Positions 1 through 5,683 of a DNA stretch of 5,683 nt are shown piece after piece. Every line of letters begins with the position of its first letter. Position 1 is the first letter of the stretch. The translations under genes were made by a program, and so were the position numbers. The notes beneath the pieces are model-generated. The model was not told where the DNA came from and searched no databases. It saw only the letters and a program-made list of their open reading frames with translations. The DNA comes from Bacteroidales bacterium (GTDB lineage: Bacteria; Bacteroidota; Bacteroidia; Bacteroidales; UBA1402), in contig JALNXZ010000109.1 of assembly GCA_023230125.1 (NCBI GenBank), positions 1 through 5,683 on the forward strand, in the 5' to 3' direction.

Positions 1-2068
1 TTACGGCAATATCCTGTTTGGAGCCGGAAAGCAATTCGTTTTGACGCATTTGGATCGGTTGCTGGAATTCGAATTTCACACCAGCCAACGGAACCAGTGT
101 CTCCTGCATTTTCTCAACCAGTTCTTCTCTATTTTCAGCACTCGTCCATTCACTTTTATCTTTTAGAGTGATGATATAATCTCCTGTCTCCATCGGCGTC
201 GGATCTGTCGGAATTTCTCCTGCTCCAATTTTACAAACGGTATGTTTTATTTCAGGAAAGTTTTTGAGTAGTATTTTGTTCGCATTTATTACCTGTTCTA
301 CCGTATTTGACAGCGAACCTCCTTGCAAGGTGATTACTCCTGCCGCAAGATCCCCTTCTTCCAATTGAGGGAGGAACTCTCCTCCCAACCCATTGAATAT
401 AAACAAGCTGATGACAAACAATGCAATGGTGGAAAGAGTTACAGACCTTTTATGCTTTAAGGAAAAAAGAATGGCCGGGTTGTATATTTTTTGAAACCAC
501 TTCATCAATTTATCTGAGAAATTCGGTTTATGCTCGGTGTCCTTACTCAAAAACAAGGATGAAATCATAGGTACATAAGTCAAAGAGAGGATCATAGCTC
601 CAATCAATGCAAACGATACAACCTGAGCCATTGGGCGGAACATTTTACCTTCAATACCCACAAGGGCCAATATCGGGACATAAACGATCAGAATAATTAT
701 TTGTCCGAAAGTGGCACTACTCATCATCTGTTTGGCAGACTCAAATACGTTTTCGTTCATTTGATGTTTTGTAAGCCTTTTAATCCCAGGATGGTGCGTT
801 TTGCTCCTTGTTACTCGATGGACAACACTTTCTACGATGATGACCGCACCGTCCACAATCAATCCGAAGTCAATAGCCCCCAAGCTCATCAGGTTTCCGG
901 ATACTCCGAAAAAGTTCATCAACGAAATGGCAAAAAGCATGGAAAGCGGGATAACAGACGCTACAATCAGCCCAGCCCTCATATTGCCCAGGAACAAGAC
1001 CAAAATAAAAATGACAATCAAGGCTCCCTCGATCAAATTTCTTGAGACCGTACCAATAGCGCGTCCTACAAGGTCTGTACGATTTAGGAAGGGCTCGATT
1101 TTAACCTCTTCGGGCAATGACTTTTGAATAGATTCCACACGTTTTTCTACGTTTTTGATCACTTCATTGGCGTTTGCCCCTTTCAGCATCATAACAACAC
1201 CGCCAACTGCTTCGGTCGTATCTACAACAAAAGCACCATAACGTGTTGCGCTGCCATATTGCACAGTTGCCACATCCCGAATTAAGACAGGAATACCTGA
1301 AGAATTGCTTTTAACCACTATTTTTTCAATATCTTCCAACGATTTTACCAATCCGATGCCACGGATAAAATAAGCAGTCGGCTTTTTATCGATATAGGCA
1401 CTTCCTGTATTTTCGTTGTTTCTCTTGAGCGCATCAAAAATATCAGTAAGGGTCAAATTTGTTCCCCTGAGTCTTTCCGGATTGATCGCAATTTCATATT
1501 GTTTCACAAAACCACCATAGCTGTTAATATCAGCCACACCGGGAGTGCCAAGCATCTCCCTGCGTACTACCCAATCCTGAATAGTCCTCAAATCCATCGG
1601 GTTATATATATTCTCAAATCCTTTATCTACGGCAAGACGGTATTGGTATATTTCACCCAATCCGGTTGAAATAGGAGCCAGTTCGACTTTGGCTACTCCA
1701 GCAGGAATCATTTCTTCTGCTTCTTTGAGTCGTTCACTCATTTGTTGTCGTGCCCAATAAATATCAACGTTGTCTTTGAACACAACTGTGGTCACGGATA
1801 AACCCAAGCGAGAAATGGAGCGAAGCTCAATAATATTTGGGATATTGGCAACGGCTACTTCAATAGGCGCAGTAATAAATCTTTCTACTTCCTGTACTGC
1901 CAAAGATGGGGCAAGCGCAATAACCTGCACCTGGTTGTTGGTTATATCCGGTGTTGCATCAATAGGCAACCGGGTTAAAGAGTATATACCCCAACCAATT
2001 AGTGCAACAATAAATAGCCCAACAATAAATTTATTTTTTATTGAAAAATAGATGATACGTTCTATCAT
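1..2068 (-). CDS. czcA: CzcA/CusA-family heavy-metal efflux RND pump, inner-membrane subunit (3' end cut by window edge)
   Basis: This is the proton-driven pump of a tripartite CzcCBA-type system, which moves metal ions from the periplasm or cytoplasm out through a TolC-like channel. The frame stays open from ATG at 2068 to the window edge, giving 689 codons of the usual ~1,040 (some Bacteroidota versions are longer, with a fused TolC domain). An in-frame TAA seven codons upstream fixes the start. TM1 is at about residues 12-32, followed by a periplasmic porter domain and TM2-4 at about 344-415. TM4 reads DFGLIVDGAVIIVE with D400, D406 and E413, matching the essential D402/D408/E415 of Cupriavidus CzcA. 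Other family motifs are GGEFLPQLEEGDL (D573) and IPTDPTPME near 620-627. By hand alignment from memory, CusA's copper-binding M573, M623 and M672 correspond here to V578, T628 and E678, favouring divalent cations. The gene lies 91 bases after the small Cys-rich gene and is probably co-transcribed with it. I see no frameshift in the visible part. The exact metal is inference. Confidence 0.95.
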   Translation of the reverse strand, partial: MIERIIYFSIKNKFIVGLFIVALIGWGIYSLTRLPIDATPDITNNQVQVIALAPSLAVQEVERFITAPIEVAVANIPNIIELRSISRLGLSVTTVVFKDNVDIYWARQQMSERLKEAEEMIPAGVAKVELAPISTGLGEIYQYRLAVDKGFENIYNPMDLRTIQDWVVRREMLGTPGVADINSYGGFVKQYEIAINPERLRGTNLTLTDIFDALKRNNENTGSAYIDKKPTAYFIRGIGLVKSLEDIEKIVVKSNSSGIPVLIRDVATVQYGSATRYGAFVVDTTEAVGGVVMMLKGANANEVIKNVEKRVESIQKSLPEEVKIEPFLNRTDLVGRAIGTVSRNLIEGALIVIFILVLFLGNMRAGLIVASVIPLSMLFAISLMNFFGVSGNLMSLGAIDFGLIVDGAVIIVESVVHRVTRSKTHHPGIKRLTKHQMNENVFESAKQMMSSATFGQIIILIVYVPILALVGIEGKMFRPMAQVVSFALIGAMILSLTYVPMISSLFLSKDTEHKPNFSDKLMKWFQKIYNPAILFSLKHKRSVTLSTIALFVISLFIFNGLGGEFLPQLEEGDLAAGVITLQGGSLSNTVEQVINANKILLKNFPEIKHTVCKIGAGEIPTDPTPMETGDYIITLKDKSEWTSAENREELVEKMQETLVPLAGVKFEFQQPIQMRQNELLSGSKQDIAV

Positions 2069-2159
2069 ATCTAAATAGATTGAAAGTTAATACAGGCTCA
2101 ACGGTTTCCAGATAACTGAAAAGCATGAACATAGAAAAATCTAAAGAAAAAATACTGTA

Positions 2160-2471
2160 TTAGCTTAATTTCGGCGGTTGCCAGATAGAAGTATAATTAT
2201 AAGAATCAAAGTCAGAAAGATAGGTACAAATCTGTAATTGCGGAATGGAATAACATTTAAAATCGATGGCGAAATCCTGGCAACAGACGGGATTCACACA
2301 ACAATTACAGGTACAGAAGGGAGAACAGCAATCTATATCGTTTTGATGGTCAGCGTGTGCATGTCCAACCTGCTCCACTTGACCGGCAATTGGTTCCATG
2401 AGTCCATCACCGCATGGCACACACGTCAGGAACAAAATATAAATTGACAATATAAAAGCTATGGTTCTCAT
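2160..2471 (-). CDS. Small exported Cys/His-rich protein, DUF6660-like, preceding the metal pump
   Basis: The product is 103 residues. Residues 1-19 form a hydrophobic signal or anchor (MRTIAFILSIYILFLTC), so the rest should be periplasmic. The mature part has a His cluster (GHAHADH, H37/H39/H42) and a dense cysteine block at 48-64 (CC, then CTCNCC, then CC). With C17, C20, C73 and C82 this gives 12 cysteines. A short aromatic/proline tail (IWQPPKLS) ends it. I chose the ATG at 2471 over a TTG seven codons upstream because the ATG gives a clean signal sequence and the TTG overlaps a promoter-like box. Size, layout and position before a CzcA/CusA gene match the small Bacteroidota family I know as DUF6660, whose biochemical role I do not know. 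Metal binding, and a role as periplasmic metal buffer, chaperone or sensor for the pump, are inference from the ligand density and the neighbour. There is no classical lipobox. Confidence 0.8.
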   Translation of the reverse strand: MRTIAFILSIYILFLTCVPCGDGLMEPIAGQVEQVGHAHADHQNDIDCCSPFCTCNCCVNPVCCQDFAIDFKCYSIPQLQICTYLSDFDSYNYTSIWQPPKLS

Positions 2472-2480
2472 TCGGAATGA

Positions 2481-2488
2481 CAAATGTA
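2481..2488 (-). promoter_or_regulatory. Candidate Bacteroidota -7 box (TACATTTG) for the metal-efflux unit
   Basis: On the minus strand this reads TACATTTG, an exact match to the Bacteroidota -7 consensus TAnnTTTG, ending 9 bases before the ATG at 2471. The -33 position falls in a T-rich tract (TTTTTCTTTTG) and is only a partial match to TTTG. If used, the leader would be only a few bases long. The exact box match is seen directly; promoter activity is inference. It would allow the Cys-rich gene and czcA to be transcribed separately from the symporter 40 bases upstream. Confidence 0.4.
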
Positions 2489-2500
2489 ACAATTATGTTC

Positions 2501-2524
2501 AAAAGAAAAACCTATTTTTCTTTT
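2501..2524 (-). terminator. A/T-rich perfect hairpin over the symporter stop codon, possible weak terminator
   Basis: The arms 2501-2510 (AAAAGAAAAA on the plus strand) and 2515-2524 (TTTTTCTTTT) are perfect 10-bp complements around a 4-base loop that contains most of the symporter TAG (2512-2514). On the minus strand the 3' arm is itself T-rich (TTTTTCTTTTG), as an intrinsic terminator needs, but the stem has only one G:C pair and would be weak. It is the only terminator-like structure between the symporter and the metal-efflux unit. It could equally be chance pairing of Lys codons with a T-tract. Confidence 0.35.
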
Positions 2525-3954
2525 TTTATCAGCAAACACAATCCGACGAAAGTAAACAAAGCGTTCAATATCAATCGCTCGTGACTGAACTCATAACCAT
2601 TGAACCACACTTTGGAATTTATATCGAAAACAAAGCACAAAATTGGCGATGCAATAGCAACCCAAGGCACGTAACGGTCTTTTACCTTCTTCTTTACAAA
2701 TATCCCGAATACAAACATTCCGAGTAGTGGTCCATAGGTATAACTTGCTATTTTATAAACGGTATCGATGACCGAAGCATTGTTCAGAATGTTGATGATG
2801 AAAATAACCGCAGCCATAACGACCGCCATCGCAACATGCACTTTTATGCGGATAGAAGACACTTCTTTTTCGGTTTTTTTCTTCGGAGTTTCTAGAATAT
2901 CAATAACAAACGAAGTAGTCAGAGCAGTGAGTGCCGAACCTGCTGCTGCATAAGCCGCCGAAATCAACCCGACGATAAATAGAATACTCACAATGACAGG
3001 AAAGTAACCCCCTGTGGCAAGGAAAGGAAAAACTTCATCGCCTTTATCGGGCAATGCAATGTTGTTTTTAGTGGCAAAAGTATAAAGCAAAACGCCGAGT
3101 ATCAAAAAAAGCAAGTTGATAAATACTTGCAAGAGGCCTCCCGTAATCATGTTTTTCTGCGAATCGCGGGAATTTTTGCAACTCAGGGTTTTTTGCATCA
3201 AATCCTGGTCCAATCCCGTGGTGGCTATCACTGTGAAAACGCCTGCCAAAAACTGCTTAAAAAAGTAACGTTTGTCGTTCACATCGTCAAAAAAGAAAGT
3301 CTTCGACATGTCCGATTCTTTTATAATATCCAATAAATTCCCTCCTAGATTATGGACAATATAGTAGATACACAATCCGACGGAAACAATCAGACTGAAA
3401 GTTTTTAGCGAATCCGTCCATATCAGCGACTTAACCCCACCCCGAAAGGTGTAGAGCCAAACAATGCCAACCGTGAAAATCAGGTTCAAAACAAAAGACA
3501 GGTGAAGTGGCTCGAAAACAAGCAGTTGCAGTACCACGCACACAATAAACAGCCTGATAGATGCGCCCAGCATTTTGGAAACGAAAAAAAACCACGCACC
3601 GGTTTTGTAGGTTGACATTCCGAAACGATTCTCCAAATACTCGTAAATAGAAACCAGGTTCATCCGGTAAAACAGCGGAATCAGCACAAATGCTATAAGC
3701 AACTGCCCAACGGCAAAGCCCAGCACCATTTGCAGATAAGAGAATCCGCTTCCAGCTACCATTCCCGGTACGGAAACAAAGGTAACCCCCGAAATGGCTG
3801 CACCGATCGTGGCAAACGCTACAACATACCACGGCGATTTTCGATTACCGGAGAAAAAACCGGCATTGTCGGCTTTCCGGCCTGCAAAATAAGAAATGCC
3901 AAACAGAACGGCAAAATAAATGACAATGGTAAGTAATATGAATGTTGGAGACAT
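2512..3954 (-). CDS. Sodium:solute symporter (SSS family), candidate uptake transporter for MurNAc or a related sugar
   Basis: This is an inner-membrane sodium-coupled importer of 480 residues, with about 13 hydrophobic segments and a positively charged C-terminal tail (KKEK). SSS features in order: TM1 (residues 5-24) followed by the AGRKADNAGFFSGNRKSPW loop; TM2 with GAAISGVTFVSVPG (51-64), which normally contributes to the sodium site; the EYLENRFG segment (105-112); the RGGVKSLIWTDSLKTF stretch (171-186) typical of the family; GLDQDLMQKTLSCKN (247-261); and AAYAAAGSALTALTTSFVID (333-352), the equivalent of the Ser-rich TM8 half of the sodium site, here unusually rich in Ala. It follows namZ by 72 bases without an obvious terminator, so they are probably one transcript. 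The substrate cannot be read from the sequence. MurNAc is inferred from the NamZ neighbour and from the comparable MurNAc uptake gene of Tannerella (murT), as I recall it. The ATG at 3954 has no Shine-Dalgarno, as usual in this phylum. Confidence 0.93.
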   Translation of the reverse strand: MSPTFILLTIVIYFAVLFGISYFAGRKADNAGFFSGNRKSPWYVVAFATIGAAISGVTFVSVPGMVAGSGFSYLQMVLGFAVGQLLIAFVLIPLFYRMNLVSIYEYLENRFGMSTYKTGAWFFFVSKMLGASIRLFIVCVVLQLLVFEPLHLSFVLNLIFTVGIVWLYTFRGGVKSLIWTDSLKTFSLIVSVGLCIYYIVHNLGGNLLDIIKESDMSKTFFFDDVNDKRYFFKQFLAGVFTVIATTGLDQDLMQKTLSCKNSRDSQKNMITGGLLQVFINLLFLILGVLLYTFATKNNIALPDKGDEVFPFLATGGYFPVIVSILFIVGLISAAYAAAGSALTALTTSFVIDILETPKKKTEKEVSSIRIKVHVAMAVVMAAVIFIINILNNASVIDTVYKIASYTYGPLLGMFVFGIFVKKKVKDRYVPWVAIASPILCFVFDINSKVWFNGYEFSHERLILNALFTFVGLCLLIKKEK

Positions 3955-4026
3955 AAATCAATTATAGATTTTTAATAAATATCAGAAGACAATCACTTAT
4001 TCAATTACTTCATTGTAAATTTAACG

Positions 4027-5196
4027 CTATGGATGATACAATAAATACGGTTTGCGTTGTTCTTTGAACTTTTCCACATCGCCGGCCCACATTGCCTTGA
4101 TTTCACCGGCGCTTTTTCCCTGCATAATCATATTTCGAACATAACTTACACCCATCAGATTTTCAAAAAAGGAACGAAAGAAATAGTTATCCATATTCAA
4201 GTTTCGGTAAGCATCAATCAGATACGTCAAATCAAGGCCTTTCTCCCTGATTTTCTCATCGGAAAGCGTGCTGAGGTTAACGCCGTAACACAAGCGGTCT
4301 TTTTGCGGCGGCTCTTTTGCCGACGGCATACTGCGCGGTGTAAAAGTAAAATCGTAGTTTCGCATGTTGGGGTGTCCGTAAACCTGGAAGGGTAAATCCG
4401 TCCCGCGTCCCAAACTGACTGGTGTCGCTTCAAAATAGCAAAGCGACGGGTAGAGGTAAATGGCCGTCATGTTGGGCAGATTGAATGACGGAGAAATGGG
4501 TAGCCGATACATGGTTTGATGCGTATAATTCAAACAGGGGATGACCTTCAAGCTGCAAATACGCCCCTTGGGAAGCCACTTCTCACCATTGACCATCAAC
4601 GCAAGTTCGCCGAGTGTAAGCCCATAAACCACAGGTATGGGCAACCAACCGACACCCGATTTATATTTCATATCCAAAATGGGGCCATCCACGTAATGCC
4701 CATTCGGATTAGGACGGTCCAGAATCAGTACCGACTTGTGATTTTCTGCACAAGCGTCCATCAATTTAACCATCGTGATATAATAGGTATAAAACCTCAA
4801 ACCGACATCTTGAATGTCAACAACCAAAATGTCGAATTTTCGCATCGAGGCCTTGCTCGGTTTGCCGCTGTTCCCATCGTAGAGCGAAAGGATAGGCACA
4901 CCGGTTTTCTCGTCAATTGAACTTGCTACATGGTCGCCGGCACCGGCATCGCCCCGAAAACCATGTTCAGGCGAAAAAATGGCCGTAACCGCCATTTTAT
5001 TTTCAATCAGAATATCCAAAATATGTTTTCCGTTCACTATTCCCGTATGGTTGGAAAAAAGTGCCACCCGTTTCCCTTTTAATAAAGGAAAATAAGCATC
5101 AGTCTGCTCCGCCCCGACAACGACCGGGGATTGCTGCGCCTGAATGAAAAATACACAACATGAAAAATAAAGGAATAGGAGAAGTTTTTTTTTCAT
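4027..5196 (-). CDS. namZ: NamZ-like exo-beta-N-acetylmuramidase (DUF1343 / YbbC family), exported
   Basis: The family enzyme removes N-acetylmuramic acid from the non-reducing end of peptidoglycan fragments; Bacillus subtilis NamZ (YbbC) is the founding member, family GH171. The 389 residues are the normal family length. A signal peptide (MKKKLLLF, then a hydrophobic run) probably ends at Ala20 (FFIQA|QQ), placing the enzyme in the periplasm or outside. C13/C14 do not form a good lipobox. Family motifs in order: ALFSNHTG (45-52), FSPEHGFRGDAGAG (74-87; Glu77-His78 is the likely catalytic region), VVDIQDVGLRFYTY (125-138), LDRPNPNG (159-166), YGLTLGELA (191-199), SPSFNLPN (235-242), YPSL (249-252) and SLGRGTDLPFQ (261-271). 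All look intact. It is the first gene of the probable namZ-symporter unit. The ATG at 5196 is followed by nine A's (Lys2-4), and the upstream leader is A/T-rich with no Shine-Dalgarno. Family assignment is firm; activity on MurNAc is inferred from the family. Confidence 0.93.
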   Translation of the reverse strand: MKKKLLLFLYFSCCVFFIQAQQSPVVVGAEQTDAYFPLLKGKRVALFSNHTGIVNGKHILDILIENKMAVTAIFSPEHGFRGDAGAGDHVASSIDEKTGVPILSLYDGNSGKPSKASMRKFDILVVDIQDVGLRFYTYYITMVKLMDACAENHKSVLILDRPNPNGHYVDGPILDMKYKSGVGWLPIPVVYGLTLGELALMVNGEKWLPKGRICSLKVIPCLNYTHQTMYRLPISPSFNLPNMTAIYLYPSLCYFEATPVSLGRGTDLPFQVYGHPNMRNYDFTFTPRSMPSAKEPPQKDRLCYGVNLSTLSDEKIREKGLDLTYLIDAYRNLNMDNYFFRSFFENLMGVSYVRNMIMQGKSAGEIKAMWAGDVEKFKEQRKPYLLYHP

Positions 5197-5225
5197 AAAA
5201 AATAATGAATAAAAAAAACAGGAGT

Positions 5226-5238
5226 TGCTAACTTAGCA
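5226..5238. promoter_or_regulatory. 13-bp palindrome TGCTAACTTAGCA in the namZ leader
   Basis: TGCTAA and TTAGCA are perfect inverted arms around one central C, lying 30-42 bases upstream of the namZ ATG. The symmetry and the position between a possible promoter (TATATTTA on the minus strand at 5279-5286, one mismatch to TAnnTTTG, with no good -33 element) and the start codon would suit an operator. No regulator family is recognised and no second copy is seen in the window, so this is weak. Confidence 0.25.
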
Positions 5239-5241
5239 CGG

Positions 5242-5272
5242 ACACAGATTCAATCTCTGTGTTTTCTGTGTG
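5242..5272. repeat. ACACAGA / TCTGTGT repeat cluster in the namZ leader
   Basis: ACACAGA at 5242-5248 and TCTGTGT at 5256-5262 are perfect 7-bp inverted arms with a 7-base spacer. A second TCTGTGT follows at 5265-5271, so the left arm can pair with either right copy. The transcript of namZ (minus strand) would carry this hairpin near its 5' end. The two alternative pairings could be regulatory, or the block may be a degenerate copy of the CTCTGTGT-type dispersed intergenic repeats seen in many bacterial genomes. No T-tract follows closely enough for it to be an ordinary terminator. Confidence 0.4.
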
Positions 5273-5387
5273 CGAAGTTAAATATATCAATCAAACAAAC
5301 AAAACTATTGCTGATTTTTCGGAACTGTTGTAAAGACTTCGGATGGTGGCATACATAAAAATAATAAACAACCTAAGAAAATGAAAT

Positions 5388-5422
5388 AAAAAAAACCGCT
5401 GTAAATACATGATTTACAGCGG
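5388..5422 (-). terminator. Strong intrinsic terminator for a minus-strand transcript entering from the right
   Basis: The arms 5396-5406 and 5412-5422 form a perfect 11-bp stem (CCGCTGTAAAT / ATTTACAGCGG) with a 5-base loop ACATG. On the minus strand the stem is followed at once by eight T's (5395-5388) and then ATTT, the classic rho-independent layout. On the plus strand the stem is followed by CTAGGATATTTTT, a poor tract, so the direction is minus. No gene ending just before it is visible in the window, so it closes either a transcript from beyond the right edge with a long tail or an unrecognised small RNA. It also insulates namZ from upstream transcription. Confidence 0.75.
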
Positions 5423-5683
5423 CTAGGATATTTTTACAAACCCTTGTTTGTGGGATTTATTTTACTTCTTCAAATGTAATATTAGATGATAATCAATTAG
5501 TTGCAATTATATGTTGCAAATATGTTGCAAATATGCAATCAGTAAATATAAAAATTATACTACTGATAATTAGCCATTTAGTCTTATTCTAATAAGTATT
5601 GATAAACAACAGAAATGAGGCATAAATATACTTCATTTTTGATAGATTTAGTTTACAGATTTGTGAGATCATTGTGTGCTGTA
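5423..5683. other. Non-coding, A/T-rich stretch at the right edge; no supported gene
   Basis: I see no convincing gene here. Two reading frames are open to the window edge but short: a minus-strand frame ending in TAG at 5589-5591 (about 31 codons) and a plus-strand frame from ATG at 5615 (23 codons). Both are A/T-rich and resemble no family I know, though either could be the end or start of a gene beyond the edge. The stretch holds the TTGCAA repeat cluster, a small hairpin ACAAAC-CCTT-GTTTGT at 5436-5451, and a minus-strand TACATTTG (5471-5478) that matches the -7 consensus but lacks a well-placed -33 element. Confidence 0.5.
5501..5539. repeat. Cluster of four TTGCAA-type motifs with an exact 11-bp tandem repeat
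   Basis: The unit TATGTTGCAAA occurs twice in exact tandem (5510-5520 and 5521-5531), followed by a shortened copy TATGCAAT (5532-5539) and preceded by TTGCAATTA at 5501-5509. The self-complementary hexamer TTGCAA therefore recurs at 5501, 5514 and 5525, with a partial ATGCAA at 5533, roughly once per helical turn. Such spacing resembles binding-site arrays (iterons, recombinase arm sites or regulator sites). Which of these it is cannot be read from the window. Slippage in A/T-rich intergenic DNA is the plain alternative. Confidence 0.6.

Noticed and set aside
701..1127. Two overlapping plus-strand open frames of 114 and 108 codons
   Set aside because: Both lie antisense within the well-supported czcA frame and their translations show no family motif.
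2069..2080. Palindrome ATCTAAATAGAT directly upstream of the czcA start
   Set aside because: Five-base A/T-rich arms are too short to support an operator call without further copies.
2105..2122. Small hairpin between the Cys-rich gene and czcA (7-bp stem with one wobble pair)
   Set aside because: It is short, has no T-tract, and is expected by chance in A/T-rich DNA; the two genes are more likely co-transcribed.
2472..2492. TTG start at 2492 giving a 110-residue version of the Cys-rich protein
   Set aside because: The ATG at 2471 gives a standard signal sequence, and the upstream TTG overlaps the TACATTTG promoter-like box.
3431..3832. Second minus-strand frame of 133 codons inside the symporter
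   Set aside because: It is an alternative frame of the symporter; the symporter frame carries continuous SSS motifs through this part.
4516..4920. Plus-strand open frame of 134 codons
   Set aside because: It is the antisense shadow of namZ, whose conserved motifs span the same bases on the minus strand.
5185..5193. Nine-base A tract in codons 2-4 of namZ as a possible phase-variation site
   Set aside because: Lys-rich signal-peptide starts in A/T-rich genomes often give such tracts, and nothing else suggests switching.
5589..5681. Minus-strand open frame reaching the right edge (about 31 codons)
   Set aside because: It has no recognisable motif, is A/T-rich, and a plus-strand frame is open over the same bases, so chance cannot be excluded.

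Overview
The window is a single-direction stretch of a Bacteroidota chromosome, probably order Bacteroidales. All four recognisable genes lie on the minus strand. The assignment rests on several points: start codons lack Shine-Dalgarno sequences and sit behind very A/T-rich leaders; one start has a TAnnTTTG-type -7 box; and the gene content is typical of this phylum, namely a DUF6660-like Cys-rich protein directly ahead of a CzcA-type pump and a NamZ (DUF1343) enzyme beside a sodium/solute symporter. No rRNA, tRNA, CRISPR array or transposase is visible.

Reading in the direction of transcription (right to left): 5683-5197 is a non-coding stretch. It holds a strong minus-strand intrinsic terminator (5388-5422), a cluster of TTGCAA motifs with an exact 11-bp tandem repeat (5501-5539), and a namZ leader with ACACAGA repeats and a 13-bp palindrome. 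Then come namZ (5196-4027), an exported exo-beta-N-acetylmuramidase-family protein, and, after 72 bases, an SSS-family symporter (3954-2512). Together these look like a small cell-wall sugar (MurNAc) salvage unit: release in the periplasm followed by sodium-coupled uptake. An A/T-rich hairpin lies over the symporter stop codon.

Only 40 bases beyond the symporter a second unit begins. It has a 103-residue exported His/Cys-rich protein (2471-2160) and then a heavy-metal efflux RND pump of the CzcA type (2068 to beyond base 1, 689 residues visible). The pump carries the D/D/E proton-relay motif of divalent-cation pumps and lacks the three-methionine copper/silver site of CusA, so Zn/Co/Cd(/Ni) efflux is more likely than Cu/Ag. 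The periplasmic adaptor and TolC partners would be expected beyond the left edge.

The two units are functionally unrelated neighbours. The most interesting open points are the role of the Cys/His-rich small protein, the substrate of the symporter, and what the terminator and TTGCAA repeats on the right belong to. I found no convincing evidence of a wholly new system.
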